Source of the DNA: Acrasis kona
Lineage: Eukaryota > Heterolobosea > Eutetramitea > Acrasida > Acrasidae
Reading direction: 5' to 3'
NCBI GenBank assembly: GCA_026419775.2
Contig: JAOPGA020001056.1
Location: forward strand, 1-64,000
DNA: 64,000 bases
The position numbers were made by a program, and so were the translations under genes. Below, piece by piece: positions 51,521 through 61,249 of the stretch. The notes under the pieces were generated by a model. The model worked only from the letters and a program-made list of their open reading frames with translations, was not told the DNA's origin and did no database searches. Positions within the stretch are counted from its first letter, which is position 1. The number at the start of each line of letters is the position of its first letter.

Positions 51521-51928
51521 TTATAAGGTAGAATACCTAACTGATGCAAGTTTTGAAAGTCGCAATTTTGACATAATAGATGTTGGGTCTCCTAAAGTTA
51601 AGTCCATCTCTGAAATATCATAAATCAAGGGGTTTGTCTTAAGTGTCACGTGACTGATGGCACCGGACTGTTCTGGTTCAATATCTGGTTCAAGCATGAT
51701 TTGTTTTAACTTCGGACTTCTATGACTTTGTTCGCTGTATCTAATTGTTGTCAGTGTAGGAGACGCTGCAAAATTCGTCGATAGGTCAATAAATGATAAT
51801 CCATGGTGGCAGGCTGTATCAGTTTCGTCTATCCAAACTATGTTATTGATGTTGCAAGAACCGACAACTCCTATATTTGATCTATCTGTTGATTCTCTTC
51901 TGCGTTGTTGGTGCCAGGTCCAGTTCAT
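51521..51928 (-). CDS. Hypothetical protein, 135 aa
   Basis: A single exon from ATG to TAA. I recognise no family. The sequence begins MNWTWHQQRRREST and has no signal peptide or TM segment; its composition is mixed and hydrophilic, with a Ser/Leu-rich end (SKLRLSKLASVRYSTL). It lies between the phytochrome and zinc-finger genes on the same strand. Coding status rests on ORF length and codon similarity to its neighbours. Confidence 0.4.
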   Translation of the reverse strand: MNWTWHQQRRRESTDRSNIGVVGSCNINNIVWIDETDTACHHGLSFIDLSTNFAASPTLTTIRYSEQSHRSPKLKQIMLEPDIEPEQSGAISHVTLKTNPLIYDISEMDLTLGDPTSIMSKLRLSKLASVRYSTL

Positions 51929-52218
51929 GTTTCAAATGTTCAGTGGCGTGGCGCAATTAGGGAGTAACTAAAAATAGCAGTTTTGACCACCAAAAGAAAT
52001 TCTAACACTAATCCATGAATATTATTCTATCGAACATGAACTAATGGATTATTTTTACGTTCACCTTACTAAGTGACCTTAGTGCTTATTAATATGAATG
52101 CAAGTTGAAAAGAAAAAAGATGTCAAATTGTTAATAAATAGCAACTTTATCAAAGAACCAATTGGAGGTTCAATTACTGTATTTTACAAGCATTCACAGT
52201 CTAGAATAAATTATAAGC

Positions 52219-52932
52219 CTATCCTGACATACTGTGAGTTCTTTTTTTGTCGTGTGTGATTGTGTGTCTTTTTAAATGTGATAACTGGCTGAATGCTTTA
52301 TTACAAGAAGCATGTGGACACACGAATGGTTTTTCCCCCGTGTGTATTCTTTGATGGCGTCTTAAATTAGAGCACGTTGTGAATGATTTCTTGCAACCCT
52401 CCGCTTGGCACATGTACGGCCTTTCTCCTGTGTGGGTTCTTTCATGTGTCCTTAGATCAGTTTTTCTATTGAATACCTTAGAGCAATTCCTAATGGAACA
52501 TTTGTACGTAAGAAATGATTCACTTCCATCACTAGTAGTTGAACACGGCGATAGGATTGTATCAAAAATGTCGTCCCTAACCTCATAAGTGCAGCTAGCA
52601 CTATGGTTGTGCCTAACTCCGAACTCTAAACAAGGGAACTTTTGTGACGGTTCCTCATTAAAAAAGCTCGTTGTACAAATTGAGAGGCTTCTTTTGTTTG
52701 TGTGGTCTTTTAAAAGGGCAAGATCCTCGCTCTGGTTCGATGGTGTTACTGTGTATAAATAATCTTGTGTGTGTTGTTGACCTTGAAGTTCCTTCTTGTC
52801 GGCGTAATCCAACAAACTAGATACTGATGGTAGTTCATGCTCTCTAGAATAAGCAGGTAGATTGCTTTGAGCAATCGGTGGTATACAGTTCATGCTTGTA
52901 TCTGTTTGTTTAAAAATTAAGGTGCTCTGCAT
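52219..52932 (-). CDS. C2H2 zinc-finger transcription factor (three fingers)
   Basis: A single exon; ATG 52932 gives 237 residues. Three consecutive C2H2 fingers lie at the C-terminus: [40 protein letters not shown] and [19 protein letters not shown], joined by TGERPYM and TGEKPFV linkers. The Cys-x4-Cys spacing with HTGE linkers is that of the Zap1/TFIIIA/Sp-like group. The N-terminal 150 residues are Ser/Thr/Gln-rich with no known domain and probably act as a regulatory or activation region. Nuclear; DNA target unknown. Confidence 0.85.
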   Translation of the reverse strand: MQSTLIFKQTDTSMNCIPPIAQSNLPAYSREHELPSVSSLLDYADKKELQGQQHTQDYLYTVTPSNQSEDLALLKDHTNKRSLSICTTSFFNEEPSQKFPCLEFGVRHNHSASCTYEVRDDIFDTILSPCSTTSDGSESFLTYKCSIRNCSKVFNRKTDLRTHERTHTGERPYMCQAEGCKKSFTTCSNLRRHQRIHTGEKPFVCPHASCNKAFSQLSHLKRHTITHDKKRTHSMSG

Positions 52933-53503
52933 CAAAGGGAGATTCTCTCCCAGATAATTTTGGACAATTTTTGAAAAAAGATTCTAAATCTGTCGCAAGG
53001 AGATTAAATCCGAAGACTGGTATAGATAAAATATAACTGAGATGATAGCAAAGTAACGGAAACAATTTTACATTGAAAAGGGATACCTTGAACACGCATG
53101 TTGTCCATTCCAACAATATAAAAAGATATGAGAGAGTCAAATGAGGATAATGTGAAAATTAATGAGGTACACGAACCCAAGAGGGTATACAATGACACAA
53201 AAGGATTGGAATACAACAACAGAACTGCAGATTCCTCCTTTATACGATTATGATAGCTATCATTATCCAAATGCGACATTTGATAAAAAGATCTTTTGTT
53301 CCAACGAGGAGAAGTTATTTGCAACACGCTATAGGTAGGTTGGTCATGCTCGAGATCACGTCCTGGGACCACCTCCAAATGGGACCCCCAATGAACTTTG
53401 TTATTGTGAAACAATGAGCTAGCACATCTTTTGTTATGCTTGTTTGTATTATTTCTGAAGAAAACAAATGCTTGAAGTAAAAGAATGCCTTGTATTATTA
53501 AAA
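52933..53503 (+). other. Intergenic with possible small plus-strand gene
   Basis: ATG at 53192 opens 48 codons (MTQKDWNTTTELQIPPLYDY, KKIFCSNEEKLFATRYR) ending TAG at 53336-53338. The same frame then reads VGHARDHVLGPPPNGTPNEL to a second TAG at 53420-53422. Both halves look protein-like, so an in-frame UAG readthrough, an unrecognised splice or a decayed gene is possible. The minus strand also has an open frame, which lowers confidence. Confidence 0.3.
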
Positions 53504-55029
53504 CTACAATACATCATAGACCAAAAACCCAACGCAGTATGGACCAACCTCAACCGAATCCTTCACGCTTACAGTCTTCGAGTCGCTAAAAGGTCCCAAC
53601 GACCCATCTACATACTCAAACCGTCCATCACCCAGTCCATCCACTTTTATATTCTGTTTTTCTTCTCCTTTATTAACGAACAATGTCTTTTTCACCCACT
53701 CACCACCTTTTGTAGCTACTAAATAGCTCTGCACAAAAACAGACGAGCACGGTTGTTCTGTACTCACCAGTACAACATCTTGTGCTCCCATCTTGAGCCC
53801 AACGTGTTTGATTATCATTTTCAACACATAATACCTCGAATTACCTACACCTGTTTCCCAGTTCACCATAGAAACACTTGGGTATTGTCCAGGAAAGCCT
53901 ACCATTTGGCTCATCCCCACTGCTTCTATTCCAAACGCTGATAGTTTGGCAAAACAGTATGCAAACTGAGCTCCAGACATGATCCAGAAATCATCACTCA
54001 AACCAATCTCTGGTTTCTCGAAAATGGTTCCAAGCTCATTGATGGTGGTCTTTGTGGTGGGAGATAATGACGAACGAATCTTTTCGAATATTGGGATGTA
54101 ACTCAGAAAGTCATCCGCTTGTTGGAACATTTGTTTTGCTAATGTAGATTTGCTATCGGGTAGGGAATAAAAATGGTAACTGATCCAATCGAGCGGAATG
54201 TTAGCGTCGTGATTTGAAGAATTCAAAAAATATGACATGTAATCGAAATTCTTTCTTGGGTCCGTAAGTGATAGACCTATGAATTCTGCGTTCGGTAAAT
54301 ATTTTTTGACCTTCGCAACAACCTTGTCGTATACTTTTGTGTAGTATTCTACTTTGAATCTATAAAAAGATTAGAATTTTGTGATTGTAGAGTCACTTAC
54401 TGATGTTCTGTTTCAATCTCGTTAAAGATCTCAAATCCGGGCACATTATAAAAGTGATTTGATTTTTGAAGAGTGCCGCACTCATCAACAAAACCTCCGT
54501 GGCTGTACCACGCTGCAACTCGTCCGTAATAATCTGCTAATTGTTGAATTGAATCATCCACAAGTTGTGTGCCCTGCAGATAATTCCAAACCGGTGATTT
54601 AAAGTCTTGGGGAATGTCTACTAACTTATCGACTTTGAACATCCAGGCTGGCTGTGTACTGATACTAAAGTGGCTTGGATGACCTCTTGTTGCTTCGAGG
54701 AAACTAACGATTTGCTCATCAAGAAGTTTAAAGTCCCAACTCGTCTTTTTATCAACGCTGCTGCAATTTGGAGGGTATAGTTCTGCGACAGACATCCGTG
54801 GGTATGGGAACCAACCTGCAAAGCGTGACCAATCTGCCTCGAGTTCCTTGATGTTTTGGTAAACTTTTTTACCTATTTTGCTGCTTGGTAGTATTAAAGG
54901 ATTCGTAACGATTTGGAACGTGGGTATTGTTCTAGATTTGATGACGACATCATGCCAATGTGTCCTAACAAGCAGTTGTGCATAAGAAGCCGACACTATA
55001 AGTACGATAGTTATTACTATACTCCACAT
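53504..55029 (-). CDS. Secreted glycoside hydrolase, clan A-like TIM barrel
   Basis: Exons 54401-55029 and 53504-54359 (41-nt intron) give 494 residues. ATG 55029 opens a signal peptide (WSIVITIVLIVSASYAQ). The barrel carries an acid/base motif FEIFNEIETEH (Asn-Glu, about E204, at the end of exon 1) and a nucleophile motif TINELGT (about E318), the spacing expected of clan GH-A retaining enzymes of the GH39/GH79-like type. FDYMSYFLNSSNHDANIPLD and WISYHFYS lie between, and a beta-sandwich C-terminus follows. I cannot choose a GH family or substrate. Probably degrades polysaccharide in food vacuoles or outside the cell. Confidence 0.75.
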
Positions 55030-55594
55030 CTTCACTTTTATTTCTGATCTAAAATTCGGATAAATTTAGTTTCCGATGCCCAATCACTATTACAATAGAC
55101 ACTGACCGAATTAGACCTTGATCTCCAATGATCACGGTTCGTTAAAAACATTAACAACCCATGATGGGATATTTGTCCAAAACATATGCTGATGTTATTT
55201 TAAGAAAATAAAAACCCTCACTCATTTGACAATGATTGTTGCAATTTCCAATACTATAACATCCTCTGACACAAGATTTGAAGACATTAGAGGTAAAACC
55301 ACAGCCAGAATAAGCAATGGAACCTCCTCGAACCGCGTGCAAAGCTTATGCAATATTCAAATGTACCTTAACGAATAGAAATAAGAGAGCGATATATCGA
55401 TTGTGTAAACTTCTTTGCTCAAGGAAAATGGTTGAGTTTGACTCAATAGTATCGACTTTCCTTTTTTGTTGTAATACATTTGGCCTTTCAGTTTGCTTTC
55501 CAGATTTAGATTTACAAAGATAACACTAGGTTATATTTAAAACAGAGATAAATATAAAAGAGATCCTCATTTAATCGGTTGTGAAAAAAATAAA
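55030..55594. other. Intergenic with a Cys-rich mini-ORF
   Basis: On the minus strand (55151-55320) a frame reads GCGFTSNVFKSCVRGCYSIG and CNNHCQM, optionally spliced across a 33-nt GTGAGG..CAG segment, ending IMGC. It lacks a visible start or signal-peptide exon. It may be a fragment of a small secreted Cys-rich peptide gene. Nothing else seen. Confidence 0.25.
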
Positions 55595-56146
55595 ATGACA
55601 GCTCATGATGAACAAACGGTAACCGTGAGCCGAGAGGCCTACAACATATGCAGAAACTCTATGAATAGAATCGGGTGTGGCATGTCCGACATTCAAGAGG
55701 AGATTGCAAGGCTTAGCAAGAGCGACAATCCATATGACGAGGAACTATTGCATACTATACAATCTCTTATAAGGCGCATAAAAGACCAAGATGAAAAAAT
55801 TAAATATTACTCTAGCGAGAACAATCGAATCAAAAATGTGATTTCATCAATACAAAGACCTCAGGATGTTCCTATTTTGACAGTTACTGCCCCAACTGCA
55901 GACGACAACTATTCTAGATTAACTACAAAAAAGATTTTATCAACATGTAAATTTACTCCTCAAAAACCTGATAGTGAACAGATTGGAGCGCTAAAGAGGC
56001 ACCCGCTCCACATTAATACAAACAACAGAGAGAGGCGGTTTACTTGTTGCTCCACGCCGCTACCAAAATCATCTTTGTACGAACGAACTTTAGTTAGAAG
56101 AGCTCATTCCGTATGCTCACCGTTAGGGAGCGAATTTTCATATTAA
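55595..56146 (+). CDS. Hypothetical coiled-coil protein, 183 aa
   Basis: A single exon from ATG to TAA. Residues about 25-90 form a coiled coil (SDIQEEIARLSKSD, LLHTIQSLIRRIKDQDEKIK). The C-terminal half is basic and likely unstructured with several Cys (FTCCSTPLP). No family is recognised. Several short coiled-coil genes lie in this part of the window (57670, 61250), which with CCDC77 may point to a cytoskeletal or centriolar role, but that is only context. Confidence 0.5.
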   Translation: MTAHDEQTVTVSREAYNICRNSMNRIGCGMSDIQEEIARLSKSDNPYDEELLHTIQSLIRRIKDQDEKIKYYSSENNRIKNVISSIQRPQDVPILTVTAPTADDNYSRLTTKKILSTCKFTPQKPDSEQIGALKRHPLHINTNNRERRFTCCSTPLPKSSLYERTLVRRAHSVCSPLGSEFSY

Positions 56147-56300
56147 AACTAAAATTGTACATTATTTGATTGTTGACTACTTACATCGTTTTGTATCTTG
56201 GTAGCACTGATTAACTAGATATTTGGAGATTATCGGTAAACATTTATTAAAAAATAGTCAACATCCTGTTCCTTGCTCCAACAACATCTGCAACCCTCCT

Positions 56301-57446
56301 TTAACGCTTCTTTACGCCAGACCTCTTCTTCTTACCATACCCTTTTTGGTTTGTGGTTGCATATTGATAACAACAAACAGCAATGGCAAGGATCAAACAA
56401 CAGATATGAAATGGAACGAAAGCCGTTGTATACTTGACTGATATCAATTGGTCGGCCCTTAGTGATCCCACTATCAAGGCAGCAATCAAAGGAAAAAGAA
56501 TTACAATGAAGGGTCCAGAAGGAAGCATTATTAGGAGGAGACCAAGAAGCGTTGGAAGTATTACAAGACCCCAGTAACAAGTCAACACGTCTTCTAACCG
56601 AAGAACTATCAAGGCAATTTGAAAGGTAGCCAAAACATTGACAACATTGCCAAACAAGTAAAAGTATTCACCATCACCATCGCAATCACTTAGTTTGTTC
56701 CAACAATAAAATGTAAACAGGATAAATGCAACAGTGCATGACGCTGCAGCGGTCACAATATAATATCTTGATACAGCGACATCAAGTAAACGCAAATAAG
56801 CGATGAGTGTTACCATTGTAACCCATCCAAAAACCCCCATAAACACACATACCTTGTTCAAATCAGTTTCGTACTTTTCAAGTGATTTTTTAGCAACACG
56901 ACCATACTTTGCTAAATATCCATCAAGAGTAAGTTTGGTTTTGAAGATTTCATAGATGTAAAAGAAGAAAGTATAACAGAACAAGAGTAATGGTGGAAGT
57001 AGCCACATACTACTGTGTGATATGGTTGAGTCTAAGTAAAGTGGAACTTGTATCAAATAATAAAGTAAACCTACAGGAATATTGACCGACTTCCACACCG
57101 AACGAGATTTAATGTTTTCTATGATTTCTTTAAGGTGTGCGTTCTGAACTTCGAACTGTTTTCTGAGGTTTTCGTCTCGCAGTGTTTGAAGAAAATTTGA
57201 GCGTGAATGTTTAAAAAGCGAGAACCAATACTCTTCGTCTGATGCTATTGAAAAAAATTGACTGTTTACATGACTAGCGACAAAGAGTTCCATTTCGTTG
57301 AGGTATCTGAATGTACTGCGTAATGCGTCATCTGGTACATTAGATATTTTTGTGCCGTGTGTGTACTTTATAGGGTTGGGACACGTTGGCGATGACTTCG
57401 TAGAATTTTCTGTGAGTTGCGAACGTGACCGAACATTGTTCGACAT
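56301..57446 (-). CDS. F-box protein with multiple transmembrane segments
   Basis: I start at 57446 (381 residues); the frame is open upstream but that part is not protein-like. Residues about 30-80 form an F-box-like motif (ISNVPDDALRSTFRYLNEM, LFVASHVNSQFF, EYWFSLFKHS). The remainder has about eight hydrophobic segments (for example VGLLYYLIQVPLYL, WLLPPLLLFCYTFFFYIYEI, LVILPTLLGLLLIMLP, HICCLILAIAVCCYQ) and a basic tail. Membrane-anchored F-box proteins would target SCF ligases to membrane proteins. No known family was recognised for the TM part. Confidence 0.65.
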   Translation of the reverse strand: MSNNVRSRSQLTENSTKSSPTCPNPIKYTHGTKISNVPDDALRSTFRYLNEMELFVASHVNSQFFSIASDEEYWFSLFKHSRSNFLQTLRDENLRKQFEVQNAHLKEIIENIKSRSVWKSVNIPVGLLYYLIQVPLYLDSTISHSSMWLLPPLLLFCYTFFFYIYEIFKTKLTLDGYLAKYGRVAKKSLEKYETDLNKVCVFMGVFGWVTMVTLIAYLRLLDVAVSRYYIVTAAASCTVAFILFTFYCWNKLSDCDGDGEYFYLFGNVVNVLATFQIALIVLRLEDVLTCYWGLVILPTLLGLLLIMLPSGPFIVILFPLIAALIVGSLRADQLISVKYTTAFVPFHICCLILAIAVCCYQYATTNQKGYGKKKRSGVKKR

Positions 57447-57669
57447 ATTACAATAGAATGTACCAAATGACGATATGCAATGTCGAGCACATATTATTAT
57501 ACAAGCTCCTATAATCGGTGCTACATTCTCATGAAAAGTGTTCGAGAACCGCAAAACCAAATTGAAGTATAATAATACAGAAGTATAAATAGACGTGATC
57601 TTGTTGTAAATTAAATATGGTCTTATTGGCCAAAGGACACGCATATACCCATACACAATTCATAGAAAC

Positions 57670-58104
57670 ATGACCAGATCAATACACGAGAATCGAAGTA
57701 ATTCCTCTGATGGCAAAGTCTGCAACACCGTGCAAGAAATGGCCTCTAAAACTATCTTTATCGGCATCCCAACAGATTTAGACGACAAAGAGGGCGTCAT
57801 ACAGCAATTAAGAAGGCAGCTGTTAGAGAGCAATAGACAACAAGAAAAATCTAAAGAGGAGATGGCGTCGTTAAGGCTCCAACTTTTAAACTCGCGCGAC
57901 GAAAACAAAAGATTAATGGCCAAGTGCGAGCAGAACGAAGCAAGGATTAACAAGCTTTATGACCTTGCGTCCAAGCATGCTAACAAAGATAATAGCTTGC
58001 TTACAAACACACTGAAAAATGAAGCTGCCATACAGGATGCCGCACACATAAGAATCCTTCAAAAACAAACTGCCCTGGCAAACATGAATGTAACATACCA
58101 TTAA
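57670..58104 (+). CDS. Short coiled-coil protein, 144 aa
   Basis: A single exon from ATG to TAA. Residues about 40-110 form a strong coiled coil (EGVIQQLRRQLLESNRQQ, EMASLRLQLLNSRDENKRL, KCEQNEARINKLYDLASKH). The end (LQKQTALANMNVTYH) is followed by coding-like sequence downstream (ELHEAKADVATIKINIYN at about 58219), so the true gene may have a further exon. Function unknown; divergent from the F-box/TM gene with 223 bp between starts. Confidence 0.5.
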   Translation: MTRSIHENRSNSSDGKVCNTVQEMASKTIFIGIPTDLDDKEGVIQQLRRQLLESNRQQEKSKEEMASLRLQLLNSRDENKRLMAKCEQNEARINKLYDLASKHANKDNSLLTNTLKNEAAIQDAAHIRILQKQTALANMNVTYH

Positions 58105-58887
58105 ATACAAATTGAATATGTATTGTCCTAACACGTACATTTTTATTAAGTGTTCTTAATCGTGTGCGCACACAATCTAACCAATTCCGTAAGCAATTAA
58201 TTCTGAGTAAATAGGAACTGCATGAAGCAAAAGCTGATGTTGCTACAATTAAGATTAACATCTATAACAACAGGAAAAAAGACGATTTTGCGACCAAACC
58301 AATGAGAGATTCTTTGAACTTTCGGTGGTGAGTATCAATCATTCATAGCATTTGTTTAGAATGGTTTCCTTTACATCACCAATAACTTTAAGGGTAGTAA
58401 TGTAGGTTGGTTCAAACCCATTCCAAAATAATCGATTGTTCCCTCAAACAATGGGGTCATGAAACGCGAGGAAAAGAAACACACTACAGGTAAAAATATA
58501 GTCATGTTGTTGATGTGTTTGTGTCCAAACAAAGTCATGGTAGGGAAAAGCACGCTCTAGTTATGATGAATTCCCAATGAAGAGGACATGCCCCACTTCA
58601 TAACCTTCGAAGAATTTACTCTTTTCTTCAACAGTGCCAGCTACGAGTAATTGTGTTTAATCAGTATTTATATGTAATGTTCGATGTTGTATGGTGTATA
58701 TCATCTGTGTTTGTGGGTGTTCTTCTGTTCTTTGTAATCAGTGATTATTCCGAACAGACGCGATAAGGATCTAAAATAGTAATATACAATTTCGAGATCA
58801 TCCACCCGTCAAACAAAATTTTTGTCTGTTCACTTGCTCACACAGACGAGAGATCTTCAGAATAAACAGTTTTTAAACAAGTATTGT
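58105..58887. other. Coding-like fragments, unresolved
   Basis: Plus strand 58219-58330 reads ELHEAKADVATIKINIYN, a possible further exon of the upstream coiled-coil gene. Minus strand 58350-58650 reads AGTVEEKSKFFEGYEVGHVL and WNGFEPTYITTLKVIG-type pieces in changing frames. I could not assemble either into a gene; decayed sequence is possible. Confidence 0.25.
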
Positions 58888-59369
58888 TTATTTTCGTGTT
58901 TCGAAAACCTTATTTAACATTGATACGGTATTGTGGTCCATATACCTCTCGTCTATTTCTCTATCGTTCATTATTGAACTTAATTGTATCAAACTAAACG
59001 CTTTCTTGTTTATGCTCAGTGCAGGCCACCTACCTAGACCAAGCTTATAATATTCTCTCTTTCTAATCATGTACTTAGCATTTAAAGTATTTACCGCACT
59101 TACAGCGTAGAAACAGACACTCCTAAAATATGTGCAGCATGTACCTGAGTCTTGTTTGTTGTTTGAATGATCCTATGTGCTGATATTGGTTTCTTGTTAG
59201 GATTGATGATAATGGGTTCTTTCCTCATCACATTGATCTGTGGCTTATTGTGCACTGAGAATGGTTTGTATTGTGTCTTTGTTTTCACTGCATAAGGTTT
59301 GAAAATGGTATGGTTGTGCTCTGGCATCGCTCTCTCTACTTTCAATGTTTGGTCCCCAGAGGAGGTCAT
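58888..59369 (-). CDS. RWP-RK domain protein
   Basis: Exons 59104-59369 and 58888-59062 with a 41-nt intron give 146 residues. The spliced domain is canonical: QVHAAHILGVSVSTLKREYY, then KLGLGRWPALSINKKAFSL, matching the helix-turn-helix and RWPxxxxxK end of RWP-RK factors. Exon 1 before the domain is basic and Pro/Asn-rich (MRKEPIIINPNKKPISAHRI). The intron falls inside the domain at STL, after the recognition-helix start. Likely a nuclear transcription regulator; paralogue of the protein at 13190-13633, which has the same SVSTLKR core. Confidence 0.85.
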
Positions 59370-60112
59370 GATGTGTTTTCTTGTGGTGCAGGTTGGAAGT
59401 GTGAATCAACTGAATCCTTGAAGGAGTCCTTCCCAATTAAATGGATAATGGTTCCTCACAGATAAGGTTATTTCCGACAAATAAAATAGTTTATTTCTCC
59501 AGTGCAACCGGTTCAAATATTCTATATTACTCTTTCGAGTATTTTTGTTCATTCACCTCCTAAAGGATGTTCCCGCAACGTTAGGTTGGACGTTGAGCCT
59601 GTCTTTTCATCGACATAATTCCATAACAGAGCATCATGTAAAAAAGCATTGGTGACAAAACAACAGATAACTTGACCAAAACTCCGAATTGATCCCTTAG
59701 GTACATACTTCGAATTTGTGGTAGACAATATTAGTAAACAGCTTAGTTTACCAACAGATTGAAACAACACATAGTCTAAGACCGATTTCTTCTTTCTTAG
59801 GGTGTTTTATTTGTTGATATACCGACTTGTATACTATATACGACCTCGTCCCAAATGTTTTTAATTTGTCTTTCTTTTGATATTCGAAATGAATTATGAG
59901 AAGATTTGTAATTCTTGCGATGACTTGATTGTATGATGAATGTTACTGTTACACTTTGTTCATCTTCAGGTGCAAAATTCGTTACTGTTTTTTGTAAAAA
60001 AAGTCAACCTTGCAATACTTCTTGTAAGACACCATACAACTATTTGGAATTAAATAGCTACAAAAGTACTAAAAAAGGGACAAAGTACACGATGTGGCCA
60101 CATCTCGTTACC
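59370..60112. other. Intergenic, short ORFs only
   Basis: Contains short Cys-containing ORFs (59891 onward: MNYEKICNSCDDLIV then TGA) that I cannot assign. They may belong to the transposon relic next to them. Confidence 0.3.
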
Positions 60113-60333
60113 TGATCCAATTGCATCTAATATTTTAATTCTACCAAATGCATTTTCCACCAAGACTAATCTAAATGGACCATGAACGTCCAATGTTCTT
60201 CCGTCAATAATTGAACATGGATATGCTATTTGATCATGTGGCCCTTGTGCTTCCCTGAATTAGTTTTGTTGGATGTGATATTTGCTTGGGCGATTAATCA
60301 CACATTCGGTTCCGTCAATGATTATTCCTGCAA
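60113..60333 (-). pseudogene. Relic of a DDE transposase (Harbinger/DDE_4-like)
   Basis: The minus strand reads AGIIIDGTECVINRPSKYHI, then a TAA, then SIIDGRTLDVHGPF and VLVENAFGRIKILDA. The IIDGTExxInRPS block is typical of the first catalytic Asp region of DDE_Tnp_4 transposases. The internal stop and missing flanks show an inactive fragment. I saw no terminal repeats. Confidence 0.4.
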
Positions 60334-60500
60334 GTCTCAAGATACCAATATTCCAGGTTATTATCATCAAACCTGCCCTCAGAATCAAACTTAATGTATG
60401 TTCGGTACAAGCTGTAGTATAAACATTTCATTCATACATTCCATGTCAGCAGCATCTATGCAACACCGAAGGTTTGGCACAGAAAGTTATTTTTGTAATA

Positions 60501-61208
60501 ATGGAACAGCAACGGACAGCATCACCAGACGAAGCTTATAAAATAAAAGTATCAGTCAGTCAAGATACCAAACCAACTGCTTTACCGCCCCACAATATAT
60601 ACCCACAGGTACCTATAACCTATGGGAGGCAATTACCTCCAACACCGGTGGTGACTAAACCAATGCAACAAAGCATTTCTCCACAAGCGAAGGTTGATAA
60701 TGATTGGACATTCGTGGAAAGATCCCAGCCTAGACGTAATTTCACTTTTAAAACAATAGCAAGGACTGGGAAAACGGTGAGAATGCAAATCGAACAATCA
60801 GGGGCATTCCAAGCATTTGCAACAATTTTCGACGACCACATTTCTCTCCAAGATAATTTGAGCCAACAATTTGGTAAAATTGTCAAAGAGAAGCTAAGTA
60901 TTCGCTCTACCTACATTCTTCAGGTTGCGAATAAAGAATTGGCAACGTGCACGAAAAGATTCAAATTTGGCTCAGAAAAAAAGTTACATTATGAGATGAA
61001 GCAAGATACACGGTTATTGAAATTAGGAGGGGATTTCGCCCATCAAGGAAAAATGACAATCATGTACAATGACAACATTTTGGGAGAATTACAATGCGAC
61101 AGCGAGAATCAATTTAGCGCCGTTGCCGACGCAAATCTTGATCCTCTTCACGTGTGGGCAATGTGTGTGATCATGATCGATGTCAAAACTTTCTCAAGCC
61201 TGTTATAA
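60501..61208 (+). CDS. LURP-one/Tubby-like-fold (LOR) protein
   Basis: ATG 60501 gives 235 residues. A Pro/Gln-rich N-terminus (about 100 residues with WTFVERSQPRRNFTF) precedes a beta-barrel with the LURP-one-related pattern: DHISLQDNLSQQFGKIVKEK, YILQVANKELATCTKRFKFG, LGGDFAHQGKMTIMYNDNIL, LDPLHVWAMCVIMIDV. The GDF turn and final hydrophobic helix are the best marks. LOR and phospholipid scramblase-like proteins share this fold and act near membranes or in defence; the role here is unknown. Confidence 0.55.
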   Translation: MEQQRTASPDEAYKIKVSVSQDTKPTALPPHNIYPQVPITYGRQLPPTPVVTKPMQQSISPQAKVDNDWTFVERSQPRRNFTFKTIARTGKTVRMQIEQSGAFQAFATIFDDHISLQDNLSQQFGKIVKEKLSIRSTYILQVANKELATCTKRFKFGSEKKLHYEMKQDTRLLKLGGDFAHQGKMTIMYNDNILGELQCDSENQFSAVADANLDPLHVWAMCVIMIDVKTFSSLL

Positions 61209-61249
61209 ATAACTACAAACATTTTAATTGTTCAAACATTCGCCACGAT

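Noticed and set aside
53004-53414. 136-codon minus ORF upstream of the zinc-finger gene
   Set aside because: No ATG at its start and opposite a better plus-strand frame.
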